64,000 nt of DNA from Caldicellulosiruptor hydrothermalis 108 (GTDB lineage Bacteria > Bacillota > Thermoanaerobacteria > Caldicellulosiruptorales > Caldicellulosiruptoraceae). Positions 1 through 6,675 of the stretch are shown here, piece after piece. The first letter of the stretch is position 1, and the number at the start of each line of letters is the position of its first letter. The notes below the pieces were generated by a model that saw only the letters and a program-made list of their open reading frames with translations, had not been told where the DNA came from and did no database searches. Made by a program: the position numbers and the translations under genes. Location of the stretch: contig NC_014652.1 of the NCBI RefSeq assembly GCF_000166355.1, positions 464,001 through 528,000 of the forward strand, written 5' to 3'.

Positions 1-42
1 AGGTGCCCGGATCATAGGGCTCCTTTTACAGGAGGAAGGAAA

Positions 43-1458
43 ATGCTATTGTTCACCATTGACAGGAATGGAAAACCGGGACATCCAACAAGAAGATTTG
101 ATATGGTCAGGAAATTGGTAAAAAGAAGAAGAGCAAAAATCATTGGCGGTGGCGCTTCTGGCAAACCACCAGTAGTAATGTTTCTGGACAGAGAATTTGA
201 CTATTCAAAAACAGTGAGCAGGAAACTCATCATAGTGCTTGACCCTGGATATCACTGTATAGGTTTTGTAGTATGCGAACTTAAGGGTGGAAAACTAATT
301 GTGTACTGTACAGGGATTCTGGTTTCCAGAATCCCTGAAATCAAGGAACTGATAACAGAAAGAAAAGCACACCGGAGAAACAGAAGGTATTATTCTCGGT
401 GCAAAAAGAAACGTTTATCCGCCAGACAGAACAGGGTTTTACTAAAATTCAAGGTGCCAAGAACAGTAAGGGATAGAGACAGGTTGAATGCTACTCTCAG
501 ACATGGCATAGAAACCCACCTCAACCTTTACAAAAAACTCTTAAAGTTCTTTCCATTCCCAGCAGAGCAGGTTGTGTTCGTTATGGAAGACAACATCTTT
601 GATGTCAGAACAATGACGTGGGGTAAAACAGATGGTACAGGGTATCAAAAATCACCCAGAGTTCCAGCAGAGAAGAAGTGTATTATCTGCGGTTCAAAAG
701 AAAAATTGCAGAAACACCATTTGATACAGCGCAAATATGGTGGTACTGACATTCGGGAAAACGTGGTATACCTTTGCAGGGACTGTCATGAAGACGTTCA
801 TGCTGGAAGAGTGTATATACCGGTGGAAGGTGTCAGGCAGTGGCGTGCACTGGGTACAGTCAATGCAATAATAGGACGTTTGCGAGAAATACCATGGTTG
901 AAGTTTGTACCTGCATCTGATGTAGCACAGATGAGAAAAAGGCTGGGCCTTGAGAAAGGGCACGCCAATGATGCTCTGGCAACAGCAGCGGTCTTTTGCA
1001 ACTGTACAGAAACTGACAGAACACACATGATTGAGCTAACCCTGGTAAAGTTCAGAAGACACAACAGGGCAAGAATACACGCTGTAAGGGATAGGTTGTA
1101 CAAGGTTAATGGTAAGATTGTGGCGAAGAACAGACGTAAGAGGACAGACCAGAAAGAACCGTCCTTTGCAGATATATCACCACTGTCACCGGAAATTCAA
1201 AGAAAACTCAAGGTGTATCCCGGTACAAAGATTCTTAACCCACTGCGAAAAGAAACACCGACCATAGCGGGTGATGTATGGATTTACGAACCAACAGGCA
1301 AAAGGTTTGTAGCAACAGGTGTGGTATCCCAGAAGTATTTGTATTCGCCACAGCTGGAGAAAATAGTGGGGAAGACATACGTCAAACCAGAAGAGTGCAA
1401 ACGTGTACTCCGTAACGAAGGAATAGTTGTTATGTACAACAGTCTATACCACAATTAA
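43..1458 (+). CDS. iscB: IscB-family RNA-guided HNH/RuvC endonuclease
   Basis: This 471-residue protein has the full IscB layout. A basic N-terminal segment (1-55) is followed by RuvC-I with Asp67 in VLDPGYHCIGF and an Arg-rich bridge helix at about 106-125. RuvC-II has Glu182 in FVMEDN. An HNH domain lies at about 213-254, with two CxxC pairs, KHHLI and CRDCHEDVH. RuvC-III has HANDALATA at 307-315, and a basic C-terminal domain follows. All catalytic residues are present. IscB proteins, the ancestors of Cas9, cut DNA guided by an omega-RNA that is normally encoded just upstream of the gene; here only 42 nt of upstream sequence are in the window. The start is set by AGGAGGAAGG seven bases before the ATG. 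No transposase gene is adjacent, so movement would need TnpA in trans. Confidence 0.93.
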   Translation: MLLFTIDRNGKPGHPTRRFDMVRKLVKRRRAKIIGGGASGKPPVVMFLDREFDYSKTVSRKLIIVLDPGYHCIGFVVCELKGGKLIVYCTGILVSRIPEIKELITERKAHRRNRRYYSRCKKKRLSARQNRVLLKFKVPRTVRDRDRLNATLRHGIETHLNLYKKLLKFFPFPAEQVVFVMEDNIFDVRTMTWGKTDGTGYQKSPRVPAEKKCIICGSKEKLQKHHLIQRKYGGTDIRENVVYLCRDCHEDVHAGRVYIPVEGVRQWRALGTVNAIIGRLREIPWLKFVPASDVAQMRKRLGLEKGHANDALATAAVFCNCTETDRTHMIELTLVKFRRHNRARIHAVRDRLYKVNGKIVAKNRRKRTDQKEPSFADISPLSPEIQRKLKVYPGTKILNPLRKETPTIAGDVWIYEPTGKRFVATGVVSQKYLYSPQLEKIVGKTYVKPEECKRVLRNEGIVVMYNSLYHN

Positions 1459-1476
1459 GAACCCACTTGTTACCAA

Positions 1477-1522
1477 CAGCGCATTCATCTCCATCTTAAA
1501 GAAGATGGAGTCTTCTGCGCTG
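1477..1522. repeat. hairpin downstream of iscB, possible element end
   Basis: A long imperfect hairpin has outer arms CAGCGCA (1477-1483) and TGCGCTG (1516-1522). Its inner arms are ATCTCCATCTT and AAGATGGAG. The inner CTCCATCTT/AAGATGGAG core matches the left-end hairpin of the IS200/IS605 element at 52342-52365. This suggests that the same family of transposase could recognise the end of the iscB unit. It has no U-tract, so it is not an ordinary terminator. Confidence 0.5.
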
Positions 1523-1594
1523 GTTTATGATAAACACACTTTAGGGTTGTAGAGAAGAGGAGATATACACATGTTTTTTGTGAGCATTAGAAAG

Positions 1595-1625
1595 AGCCCT
1601 GGAGCCTATATTCCCAGGGCTTTTT
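1595..1625 (+). terminator. intrinsic terminator
   Basis: AGCCCTGG (1595-1602) pairs with CCAGGGCT (1614-1621), followed by TTTTT. It lies about 140 bases after the iscB stop codon and closes the iscB transcription unit. Confidence 0.8.
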
Positions 1626-1626
1626 G

Positions 1627-2008
1627 GTTATAGCAAAATACCTTTCCGAGCTTTTGATGGAGCTCAGACAAAGGCAAAAACACGAAAAGCCTGTGAGAAC
1701 CAGAGAAGTATTTTGCTTTTTCGAACTGATGTTCGCTATTAAAATTGCCTCCGCTGAAATAGCTGGGTTTTGTCGATGTGTCCTGCAAAGACCCAAACCA
1801 AAAGCCCTTTGCGGATACATGGCGGTTCTCAGAAACCTTGAGACACCTGTTTTTGCAGGCAGCAGGCAAACCTGCAAAGGGCTTTTGAGCCGGGGTGGCG
1901 TGACAAAATACGCAAAAAGGCAGGGATAAGGTCTGTAAACGATTACATAGAGTTGGGCAGGGATGGTTTCATCTGCTGAAAAAACTGGCTCTAAAGTTAT
2001 AGCAAAAT
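1627..2008. other. gene-free, strongly structured stretch between direct repeats
   Basis: The 13-base repeat GTTATAGCAAAAT occurs at 1627-1639 and 1996-2008. Between the copies are a 10-bp stem AGCAAAATAC/GTATTTTGCT (1632-1641 with 1708-1717) and a perfect 14-bp stem, CAAAAGCCCTTTGC at 1799-1812 with its complement at 1874-1887. The second stem encloses smaller hairpins (TCTCA/TGAGA and CCTG/CAGG). Short open frames across it look like by-products of the inverted repeats. It may be a structured RNA or a small non-autonomous insertion; I do not recognise the family. Confidence 0.4.
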
Positions 2009-2031
2009 TCTCCCCAGCAGCTAAAAAAATG

Positions 2032-2060
2032 TTGCAAACAGAATAAAAAAGTGGTATAAA
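2032..2060 (+). promoter_or_regulatory. sigma-A promoter of the first attenuator unit
   Basis: TTGCAA (2032-2037), a 17-base spacer, and TATAAA (2055-2060) preceded by TGG. Confidence 0.7.
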
Positions 2061-2066
2061 TATATT

Positions 2067-2212
2067 AAGCAGACGTGTAATAAAAACACGTCTACAAAAA
2101 TGTAAAATTAAAAGCGGAGTAAACCGTTTGGAAGTATACCACCAGGAGTATACAGTTTGCCAAAAACAGTTAGCCCTGACTTGAGCGTCTAAGCTCGGTC
2201 AGGGCTTTTGTG
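2067..2212 (+). ncRNA. leader RNA with GTTNGC pair and intrinsic terminator (unit 1)
   Basis: Downstream of the promoter the transcript carries a hairpin (AGACGTGT/ACACGTCT), the repeated TCTACAAAAATGTAAAA motif, and a GTTTGC/GTTAGC pair (2155 and 2169, 14 nt apart). It then meets a terminator with arms AGCCCTGAC (2172-2180) and GTCAGGGCT (2198-2206) followed by TTTTG. The second GTTNGC overlaps the 5' arm of the terminator, so a protein bound to the repeats could block termination. The next gene is the sigma factor at 2485. Confidence 0.6.
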
Positions 2213-2243
2213 TTTTCTAGTTTGCTGAACTTGTTGTTAATCT

Positions 2244-2389
2244 GGTACAGGGTCAAATTCCCTTTGCAATAAGGGTGGACAGGAACAAAAAGAAAAACAG
2301 CTGATATCATCATCAACTGTTTTCACTACTCTAAAACCCTGTACCATATTCCAATAAATCAACCCCTGTTCACCCTTAATTAAATTATA
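2244..2389 (-). ncRNA. reverse-strand short RNA unit without an ORF
   Basis: A minus-strand -10 box (TGG plus TATAAT, complement of 2384-2389) reads left into a terminator hairpin AAAACAG/CTGTTTT (2293-2324 region) followed by TCTTTTT. The flanks repeat the plan of the small-peptide units at 7.5-8.1 kb. Arm A GGTACAGGGT (2244-2253) and arm B AAGGGTGGACAGG (2271-2283) have complements at 2336-2345 and 2365-2377; B and B' differ at one base. There is no small ORF between them. Confidence 0.5.
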
Positions 2390-2442
2390 CCACAGTCTCA
2401 TAAGTTTTGTATCTGAAGTTTTTATATCACCCCTGTTTGGCA

Positions 2443-2483
2443 GTTTGCCAAATACAGTTTGCCTGCCAGGGGGTGGAGTTTGC
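2443..2483 (+). promoter_or_regulatory. GTTNGC array before the sigma-factor gene
   Basis: GTTTGC at 2443, 2457 and 2478. The first two are 14 nt apart, and the third sits between the Shine-Dalgarno GGGGGTGG and the ATG at 2485. The first copy is also in the loop and 3' arm of TTGGCAgttTGCCAA. Confidence 0.7.
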
Positions 2484-2484
2484 A

Positions 2485-3105
2485 ATGTTTAAGCTGAGTT
2501 TTGATGAGCAAAAAGAACTGGTTTGCAGGATAAAACAGGGCGACAAAAAGGCAGCCGAAGAATTAATCTGTGCATATGAGCCTTTGATTATATCATTTGC
2601 TGCCAAATACAACAAACCGGAGATCTTCGAGGACTTAAAGCAGGAAGGCTACTGTGCAATATTACAGGCTGCCAGGAAGTTCAATGTGAGTTTGGGTGTT
2701 TCCTTCATTACTCTTGCTGTGTACTACATTAAACGCAATATGGACAGATGTGTGAACAGGGATAGAACAATCAGACCACCATTTAATAAGCCCAGCACTG
2801 AAATCCCACAGGTGATTTCAATGGATGCTCCTGTTAACACAAACAACTATGATGACGAAGAGTTAAGAGTGAAAGACACAATTCAGAGTTCTACTGCTGA
2901 TGTTGAGGAAAAAGTAATGTACAATGAAACTCTGAGAAAACTTGTTGAATTGCTTTCAAATGAAGAAAGAAAAATCCTGTTGCTGCGACTCAAACAATAC
3001 AGTTACAAGGAAATTGCAGAAAAGTTGGGACTGACTGAAAAACAGGTTGCTACAAAAGCACAAAAAATCCGTGCTAAACTTCAGTGTCTTCTGAAAGCAT
3101 CGTAG
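2485..3105 (+). CDS. sigma-70 family RNA polymerase sigma factor
   Basis: A 206-residue protein with sigma region 2 (roughly 40-110: EDLKQEGYCAIL, then FITLAVYYIKRNM) and a region 4 helix-turn-helix (roughly 150-200: LSNEERKILLLRL, YKEIAEKLGLTEKQV). The short middle section has no clear region 3. It would direct RNA polymerase to promoters, possibly those of the element itself. An upstream in-frame start at 2407 is possible, but the ATG at 2485 has the Shine-Dalgarno sequence and the GTTNGC array. The stop codon begins a hairpin, AGTGCAGGG with CCCTGCACT, around a C-rich loop. Confidence 0.85.
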   Translation: MFKLSFDEQKELVCRIKQGDKKAAEELICAYEPLIISFAAKYNKPEIFEDLKQEGYCAILQAARKFNVSLGVSFITLAVYYIKRNMDRCVNRDRTIRPPFNKPSTEIPQVISMDAPVNTNNYDDEELRVKDTIQSSTADVEEKVMYNETLRKLVELLSNEERKILLLRLKQYSYKEIAEKLGLTEKQVATKAQKIRAKLQCLLKAS

Positions 3106-3143
3106 TGCAGGGGGTTTGCTCCCCCTTTCCCTGCACTCGATAG

Positions 3144-3172
3144 TTGGCAAACCAATGTATGAGTGGTACAAT
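3144..3172 (+). promoter_or_regulatory. sigma-A promoter of attenuator unit 2
   Basis: TTGGCA (3144-3149), a 17-base spacer, and TACAAT (3167-3172) preceded by TGG. Confidence 0.6.
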
Positions 3173-3179
3173 ATTAATC

Positions 3180-3365
3180 AAAATAACTAACTTCGTAATT
3201 TTTCCCCTTAGCGGGAGCACGGAAGCTTAACGCTACCTTCGTTTTTCCCCACAGCGGGAGCGGAGCAGGTTAAATGCCTGCGGTATTTCAAACAGGTCAA
3301 TACAACAGTTTGCCTAAAATAGTTAGCCCTGATTTGAGCTTTTAAGCTCAATCAGGGCTTTTGCT
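3180..3365 (+). ncRNA. leader RNA with GTTNGC pair and terminator (unit 2)
   Basis: The leader contains two copies of TTTTTCCCC-nn-AGCGGGAGC (from 3199 and 3242), then GTTTGC (3308) and GTTAGC (3322), 14 nt apart. The terminator follows at once, with AGCCCTGATT pairing with AATCAGGGCT, then TTTTG. The design is the same as unit 1. The next gene downstream is the small CDS at 3582. The stretch 3106-3581 holds only this unit and the reverse RNA at 3418-3509. Confidence 0.55.
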
Positions 3366-3417
3366 TTGTTTTGGGAGTTTACAGACCTTTTTGAAAAAAG
3401 CAGACACACTGGGGGTA

Positions 3418-3509
3418 AAAAGAAAAAACAGATGAAATGATTCTCATCTGTTTTCCCTGCACCAATTTCCTTTACACACTATCTCTGTGCACCCTCACCT
3501 ATAATTATA
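3418..3509 (-). ncRNA. reverse-strand short RNA
   Basis: The minus-strand TATAAT (complement of 3504-3509, preceded by TGG) has a TTGCAT-like -35 16 bases upstream. The transcript runs left to a terminator AAAACAGATGA/TCATCTGTTTT followed by TTCTTTTT near 3418-3460. It has the same promoter-terminator design as the reverse RNAs at 2.3, 7.7 and 8.1 kb. No matching forward arms or small ORF are seen here. Confidence 0.5.
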
Positions 3510-3546
3510 CCATGCCAAACATACAATGCAAAATTGCATCTTGGCA

Positions 3547-3566
3547 GTTAGCAAATAAAAGTTGGC
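3547..3566 (+). promoter_or_regulatory. GTTNGC array before the 64-residue CDS
   Basis: GTTAGC at 3547 and GTTGGC at 3561 (14 nt apart), followed by the Shine-Dalgarno-like GGCAGGGAG and the ATG at 3582. Confidence 0.6.
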
Positions 3567-3581
3567 AGGGAGTGGTTAAGG

Positions 3582-3776
3582 ATGACCATTTTCAACGCCT
3601 GCAAAATAGAAGATGGCAAAATCTACTACTTCAACTGGTTTGTCGGTATTGTAAAAGGTATAAAGGCGCTTGTTCTTGAACGCTACTGGTGCAGAGAACT
3701 TGAGTGTTTTCTGGAAGAGTCAGGACTTGTGCCGGTTTGGGTTTCTTCCTTGCCAGAAGTAGAAAAGACAGGCTGA
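3582..3776 (+). CDS. small hypothetical protein
   Basis: A 64-residue protein of unknown function (begins MTIFNACKIEDGK). No domain is recognised. It is supported as a gene by the GTTNGC pair and ribosome-binding site upstream and by a hairpin (GCTGAGGG with CCCTCAGC) that encloses its stop codon, both shared with its neighbours. It contains two cysteines and an aromatic-rich first half. Confidence 0.5.
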   Translation: MTIFNACKIEDGKIYYFNWFVGIVKGIKALVLERYWCRELECFLEESGLVPVWVSSLPEVEKTG

Positions 3777-3804
3777 GGGTTTACCTTTGCCCTCAGCTCT
3801 GGAA

Positions 3805-3848
3805 GTTTGCTAATCAACAGTTTGCAGGGGGGATCCAGGTGAGTTTGC
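3805..3848 (+). promoter_or_regulatory. GTTNGC array before the 82-residue CDS
   Basis: GTTTGC at 3805 and 3820 (15 apart), the Shine-Dalgarno GGGGGG, and a third copy at 3843 just inside the coding sequence. Confidence 0.6.
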
Positions 3849-4087
3849 AAAAGCGAAGACTACAAAGATATCTGCAGAGACTTGTTCTCAGAAATTATAA
3901 ACTACTGGATAAGGGCAAGAAAACAATCGCTTTTGCAGATGCAAGAGGTGTGTTTGTTTCATATTATTTTGATGCAGTCGAGCTCAAAACAGGAAAGTCT
4001 GTAAAACTCAAGGTAGAAACTTTCTATTATCTTGGGGAAAAACACGCAACCCCAGAAGAAGTTTGGTACTCATTGGGTGGGAAATAA
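3839..4087 (+). CDS. small basic hypothetical protein
   Basis: Starting at GTG 3839, this encodes 82 residues with a basic N-terminus (SLQKRRLQRYLQRL), then FADARGVFVSYYFDAVEL. I do not recognise the family. An open frame extends upstream to 3704, but the Shine-Dalgarno GGGGGG seven bases before the GTG and the overlap with the previous gene favour 3839. The stop codon lies in the loop of GGTGGGA/TCCCACC. The basic N-terminus makes it one of several candidates for a nucleic-acid-binding regulator of the element; that is only inference. Confidence 0.55.
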   Translation: MSLQKRRLQRYLQRLVLRNYKLLDKGKKTIAFADARGVFVSYYFDAVELKTGKSVKLKVETFYYLGEKHATPEEVWYSLGGK

Positions 4088-4101
4088 CTCCCACCCAGGC
4101 A

Positions 4102-4121
4102 GTTCGCAAACAGAAGTTTGC
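4102..4121 (+). promoter_or_regulatory. GTTNGC pair upstream of attenuator unit 3
   Basis: GTTCGC at 4102 and GTTTGC at 4116 (14 apart). No gene follows directly; the promoter at 4132 starts a short RNA instead. Confidence 0.5.
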
Positions 4122-4131
4122 AATGAAGTTG

Positions 4132-4159
4132 TTGCAAACAAAAATTTTTGTGGTATAAT
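4132..4159 (+). promoter_or_regulatory. sigma-A promoter of attenuator unit 3
   Basis: TTGCAA (4132-4137), a 16-base spacer, and TATAAT (4154-4159) preceded by TGTGG. Confidence 0.75.
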
Positions 4160-4165
4160 AAAAAT

Positions 4166-4246
4166 AGAAGTTAGCCTTGAAAAGTTAGCCACAGGTTGTT
4201 TGCCAGGGTCTAAAAAACCTGCAGACACCTGTGGCTTTTGTATTTT
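4166..4246 (+). ncRNA. short RNA with three GTTNGC copies and a terminator (unit 3)
   Basis: GTTAGC at 4170, GTTAGC at 4184 and GTTTGC at 4198 are spaced exactly 14 nt apart. The second copy overlaps the 5' arm of the terminator AGCCACAGGT/ACCTGTGGCT, which is followed by TTTTGTATTTT; the third copy lies in the loop. The promoter is immediately upstream, so the terminated RNA would be only about 80 nt. Confidence 0.6.
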
Positions 4247-4271
4247 CTGTAGCTTGGAAAGTAAATATTCA

Positions 4272-4343
4272 GTTTGCCGGTAGTTTGCCTAAAGAAAGTT
4301 AGCCCTGAGCGAGAAGTATAAAAAGCTTCTTCTCAGGGCTTTT
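4272..4343 (+). ncRNA. GTTNGC array with terminator (unit 4)
   Basis: GTTTGC at 4272 and 4283 and GTTAGC at 4298. The last overlaps the terminator arm AGCCCTGAG, which pairs with CTCAGGGCT before TTTTCG. It follows unit 3 directly and precedes the coiled-coil gene at 4435, so two potential stops are in series. Confidence 0.6.
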
Positions 4344-4364
4344 CGTGTTTGTAAGGTCGTTTCA

Positions 4365-4419
4365 GTTTGCAGGTCTGGTTTGCAAATCCAGTCTTGGTAG
4401 TTTGCTAAGCAAAGTTTTC
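4365..4419 (+). promoter_or_regulatory. GTTNGC array before the coiled-coil CDS
   Basis: GTTTGC at 4365, 4378 and 4400, and the near-match GTTTTC at 4414, just before the Shine-Dalgarno GGGGG. Confidence 0.55.
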
Positions 4420-4434
4420 AGGGGGCGATCCAAG

Positions 4435-4719
4435 ATGATGTTCATCGACTTCACAACTGCCGATAACTGTAGGAATCCATGGGCTTATGAAATTTGTGTG
4501 AAGTGCAATGCATGTGGACGTATTAACAAAGACTCTATGCTACAGGACAGACTAAAAGTTCTGGAAGAATATTTGCAGGAGAGAAAAAGTTTTGACCGGT
4601 GGTCTGATGATAAAGAAATACGGAAAATACAGGAACAGAACTTGAGAACTCAAATTAAAGAGTTAGAAGAAGAGATAGAGAAAATAAAGAAACAGTTAGC
4701 AAAAGGCAAGCAAGGGTAA
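4435..4719 (+). CDS. small protein with Cys cluster and coiled coil
   Basis: A 94-residue protein. The N-terminal third has CVKCNACG (CxxCxxC), likely a metal-binding knuckle. The rest is a charged coiled coil (QIKELEEEIEKIKKQL). The start is one of two adjacent ATGs (4435 or 4438) after CAGGGGG; an upstream open frame from 4345 overlaps the attenuator and is unlikely to be translated. The stop codon is in the loop of GCAAGGG/CCCTTGC. Function unknown; a DNA- or RNA-binding accessory role is possible. Confidence 0.6.
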   Translation: MMFIDFTTADNCRNPWAYEICVKCNACGRINKDSMLQDRLKVLEEYLQERKSFDRWSDDKEIRKIQEQNLRTQIKELEEEIEKIKKQLAKGKQG

Positions 4720-4734
4720 TCCCTTGCTCCGGTA

Positions 4735-4772
4735 GTTTGCCAAATAAAAAAGTTAGCGAGGGGGTAGTTAGC
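4735..4772 (+). promoter_or_regulatory. GTTNGC array before the Api92-like gene
   Basis: GTTTGC at 4735, GTTAGC at 4752 and GTTAGC at 4767, with the Shine-Dalgarno GAGGGGG between the last two and the ATG at 4774. Confidence 0.65.
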
Positions 4773-4773
4773 A

Positions 4774-5391
4774 ATGCCAAACTGGTGTAGAAATGTGCTT
4801 GTTGTCAGCGGTTCTGAAGAAGATGTAATGAAGTTTGACAGACAATTTTACAATATTCCGCAGGTGTATCCAGGACACAAGAAACCAACCAGAAAACAGT
4901 ATACTTTCTCAGCACTCCGACCAATACCCGACACAATACTTAAAAAAGGCTACTGGGACCCAAGCCCAGAAGGTTTCAAAAAGTGGAAAGAATTTATCAA
5001 CAAGTACGACAAGGCAGACATTTTCTACATTGCTTCGCTGCCGGATGAGGAGTTCCCCAACGGTTACGAATGGCAATGTGCTAAATGGGGAACAAAATGG
5101 GATCTTGTGGACGATGAAGACGTTGATGTAAAAGTTATAAAAGACAATGCAGGAAACGCTACAATAATGTACACATTTGACACTGCTTGGTCACCAGTAG
5201 CACCGCTTGTAGTACATGTTGAAAAAAAGTATCCGAACCTTAAATTTGAACTTGAATTCGTTGAAGATTGTGGTGGATTCTTTGGATACTACAGAAATGG
5301 TGGCTATGCTGAGTATACGTTTGAAGATTTGAAACAAAAACCGGAGTTGCTTGCTGATTTCAAGTACATTCGCATTCACGACTACCTGTAA
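4774..5391 (+). CDS. Api92-like (DUF1281-type) phage/plasmid protein
   Basis: A 205-residue protein beginning MPNWCRNVLVVSGSEEDV, the hallmark opening of the Api92-like family found on phages and plasmids. It also has ALRPIPD, then WGTKWD, and a C-terminal FDTAWSPVAPLV segment typical of the family. The molecular role is not established; members occur among early genes of mobile elements. The start is fixed by the GTTNGC array and the Shine-Dalgarno sequence. A hairpin GGGCAGGA/TCCTGCCC follows the stop codon. Confidence 0.8.
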   Translation: MPNWCRNVLVVSGSEEDVMKFDRQFYNIPQVYPGHKKPTRKQYTFSALRPIPDTILKKGYWDPSPEGFKKWKEFINKYDKADIFYIASLPDEEFPNGYEWQCAKWGTKWDLVDDEDVDVKVIKDNAGNATIMYTFDTAWSPVAPLVVHVEKKYPNLKFELEFVEDCGGFFGYYRNGGYAEYTFEDLKQKPELLADFKYIRIHDYL

Positions 5392-5432
5392 AAAAATTGG
5401 GCAGGAGAAGGTTTCCTGCCCGGTGTTTGGCA

Positions 5433-5467
5433 GTTTGCCAAAAATAAGTTTGCGGGAGGTAGTTGGT
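5433..5467 (+). promoter_or_regulatory. GTTNGC array before recT
   Basis: GTTTGC at 5433 and 5448 (15 apart), and the near-copy GTTGGT at 5462, just before the ATG at 5469. The first copy is within TTTGGCA-gtt-TGCCAAA. Confidence 0.65.
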
Positions 5468-5468
5468 T

Positions 5469-6599
5469 ATGAGTGATGTAAAAGAACTTGCAAAGATTGA
5501 AGGGGGAACAGTGGAATACGATACTGAAAGCGGAAAAGTTAGATTGTCGCCTGAAATTGTCAAAAGATACTTGGTCAGTGGTGACCCATCGAAGGTAACT
5601 GATGCAGAAGTGCTTATGTTTTTAAAACTCTGCCAGTACCAAAAACTTAATCCGTTCCTAAGAGAGGCATATTTGATAAAGTATGGTGACGAACCAGCTA
5701 CAATTGTAGTTGGCAAAGAAACATTCACCAAAAGGGCCTCAAAATGTGAACTGTGTGCTGGCTGGCAGGCCGGGGTAATCGTGAGAAAATATAACAGAGT
5801 AAATGAAATCAAAAGGAAACTTATAGAAAAAATCAAAACGGTTGCAGCAAATGAAGACGAGAAGAAACTTTTAATGGACTTTGTTAACTATGTCGTAGAA
5901 CTTATAAAAACGTCAGAGTACGAATTAGAGTACAGGGTTGGAACATTGGTGCAATCGGATGAGGAACTAGTTGGTGGCTGGGCTAAAGTATTCAGAAAAG
6001 ACTGGGCAGTTCCAATAGAAATTAGCGTCTCGCTACAAGAATATATAAGAAAGAAAAAAGATGGGCAACCAACACGAAGTTGGAGAGAAATGCCAGCCAC
6101 CATGATAAGAAAGGTTGCACTGGTACAGGCGCTCAGAGAAGCATTCCCAGAGCAGTTTCAGGGAATGTATGCCCCGGAGGAAATGCCAGTGGACAGTGCA
6201 CAACTGCCAACTGAACCTGTTAGTACCATAGAAAACTACTACCAAGAGCCTACTATTGGAACAATTAGTACGAGCTATACTGAACAAGCAAATAGACAAG
6301 AAGAAAAAGTTGTCCCACTGCCTGCAAAAGAATCAAAAGTCGAAGAAACACAACAATCTGCTCAGTCTACTGTTATTGAACTCCACAATGTTGGAGTCAT
6401 TGGTGACCCAGTTATCATGCAAAGCAAAAAGGGAACAGACTACATGAAGGTAAAGGTAATTGCTGATGAAGGCGAATTTGAAGTGATTATTAACCAGAAA
6501 GAAATCATGGAACAGGTCGAAAAAGGATTCATTTTCAGCAGAGTTACAATCAAAAAACTCTCATCCGGTCTGTTGTTTGTAACTTCTGTTGAAGAATAA
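5469..6599 (+). CDS. recT: RecT/Bet-type single-strand annealing recombinase
   Basis: A 376-residue protein. The segment around residues 35-95 (TDAEVLMFLKLCQYQKLNPF, then REAYLIKYG, then TIVVGKETFTKRA) matches the phage Bet/RecT annealing core. A later ARTSWREMPATMIRKVA-like stretch (SWREMPATMIRKVALVQAL, about 200-220) continues it. A linker rich in Gln and Glu leads to a C-terminal OB-like segment (about 295-376). RecT proteins anneal complementary strands after an exonuclease has resected DNA; the nuclease at 8428 is the likely partner. ATG 5469 is chosen over an in-frame TTG at 5463. The stop is followed directly by the hairpin GGCAGGG/CCCTGCC. Confidence 0.85.
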   Translation: MSDVKELAKIEGGTVEYDTESGKVRLSPEIVKRYLVSGDPSKVTDAEVLMFLKLCQYQKLNPFLREAYLIKYGDEPATIVVGKETFTKRASKCELCAGWQAGVIVRKYNRVNEIKRKLIEKIKTVAANEDEKKLLMDFVNYVVELIKTSEYELEYRVGTLVQSDEELVGGWAKVFRKDWAVPIEISVSLQEYIRKKKDGQPTRSWREMPATMIRKVALVQALREAFPEQFQGMYAPEEMPVDSAQLPTEPVSTIENYYQEPTIGTISTSYTEQANRQEEKVVPLPAKESKVEETQQSAQSTVIELHNVGVIGDPVIMQSKKGTDYMKVKVIADEGEFEVIINQKEIMEQVEKGFIFSRVTIKKLSSGLLFVTSVEE

Positions 6600-6636
6600 G
6601 GCAGGGAGTTCCCCCCCCCTTCGCCCTGCCTCGGAA

Positions 6637-6673
6637 GTTTGCAAAAACAAAGTTTGCAGAAAGGAGTGTTTGC
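6637..6673 (+). promoter_or_regulatory. GTTNGC array before the 113-residue CDS
   Basis: GTTTGC at 6637, 6652 and 6668. The Shine-Dalgarno AAAGGAG lies between the second and third, with the ATG at 6676. Confidence 0.65.
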
Positions 6674-6675
6674 TC

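Noticed and set aside
694-1103. Minus-strand ORFs inside iscB
   Set aside because: Antisense to the HNH region of a clear gene, Cys-rich nonsense composition, no start signals.
1624-1929. A 101-residue ORF and overlapping minus-strand ORFs
   Set aside because: They fall in the inverted-repeat block, have no ribosome-binding site and no recognisable protein pattern, and the three overlap one another.
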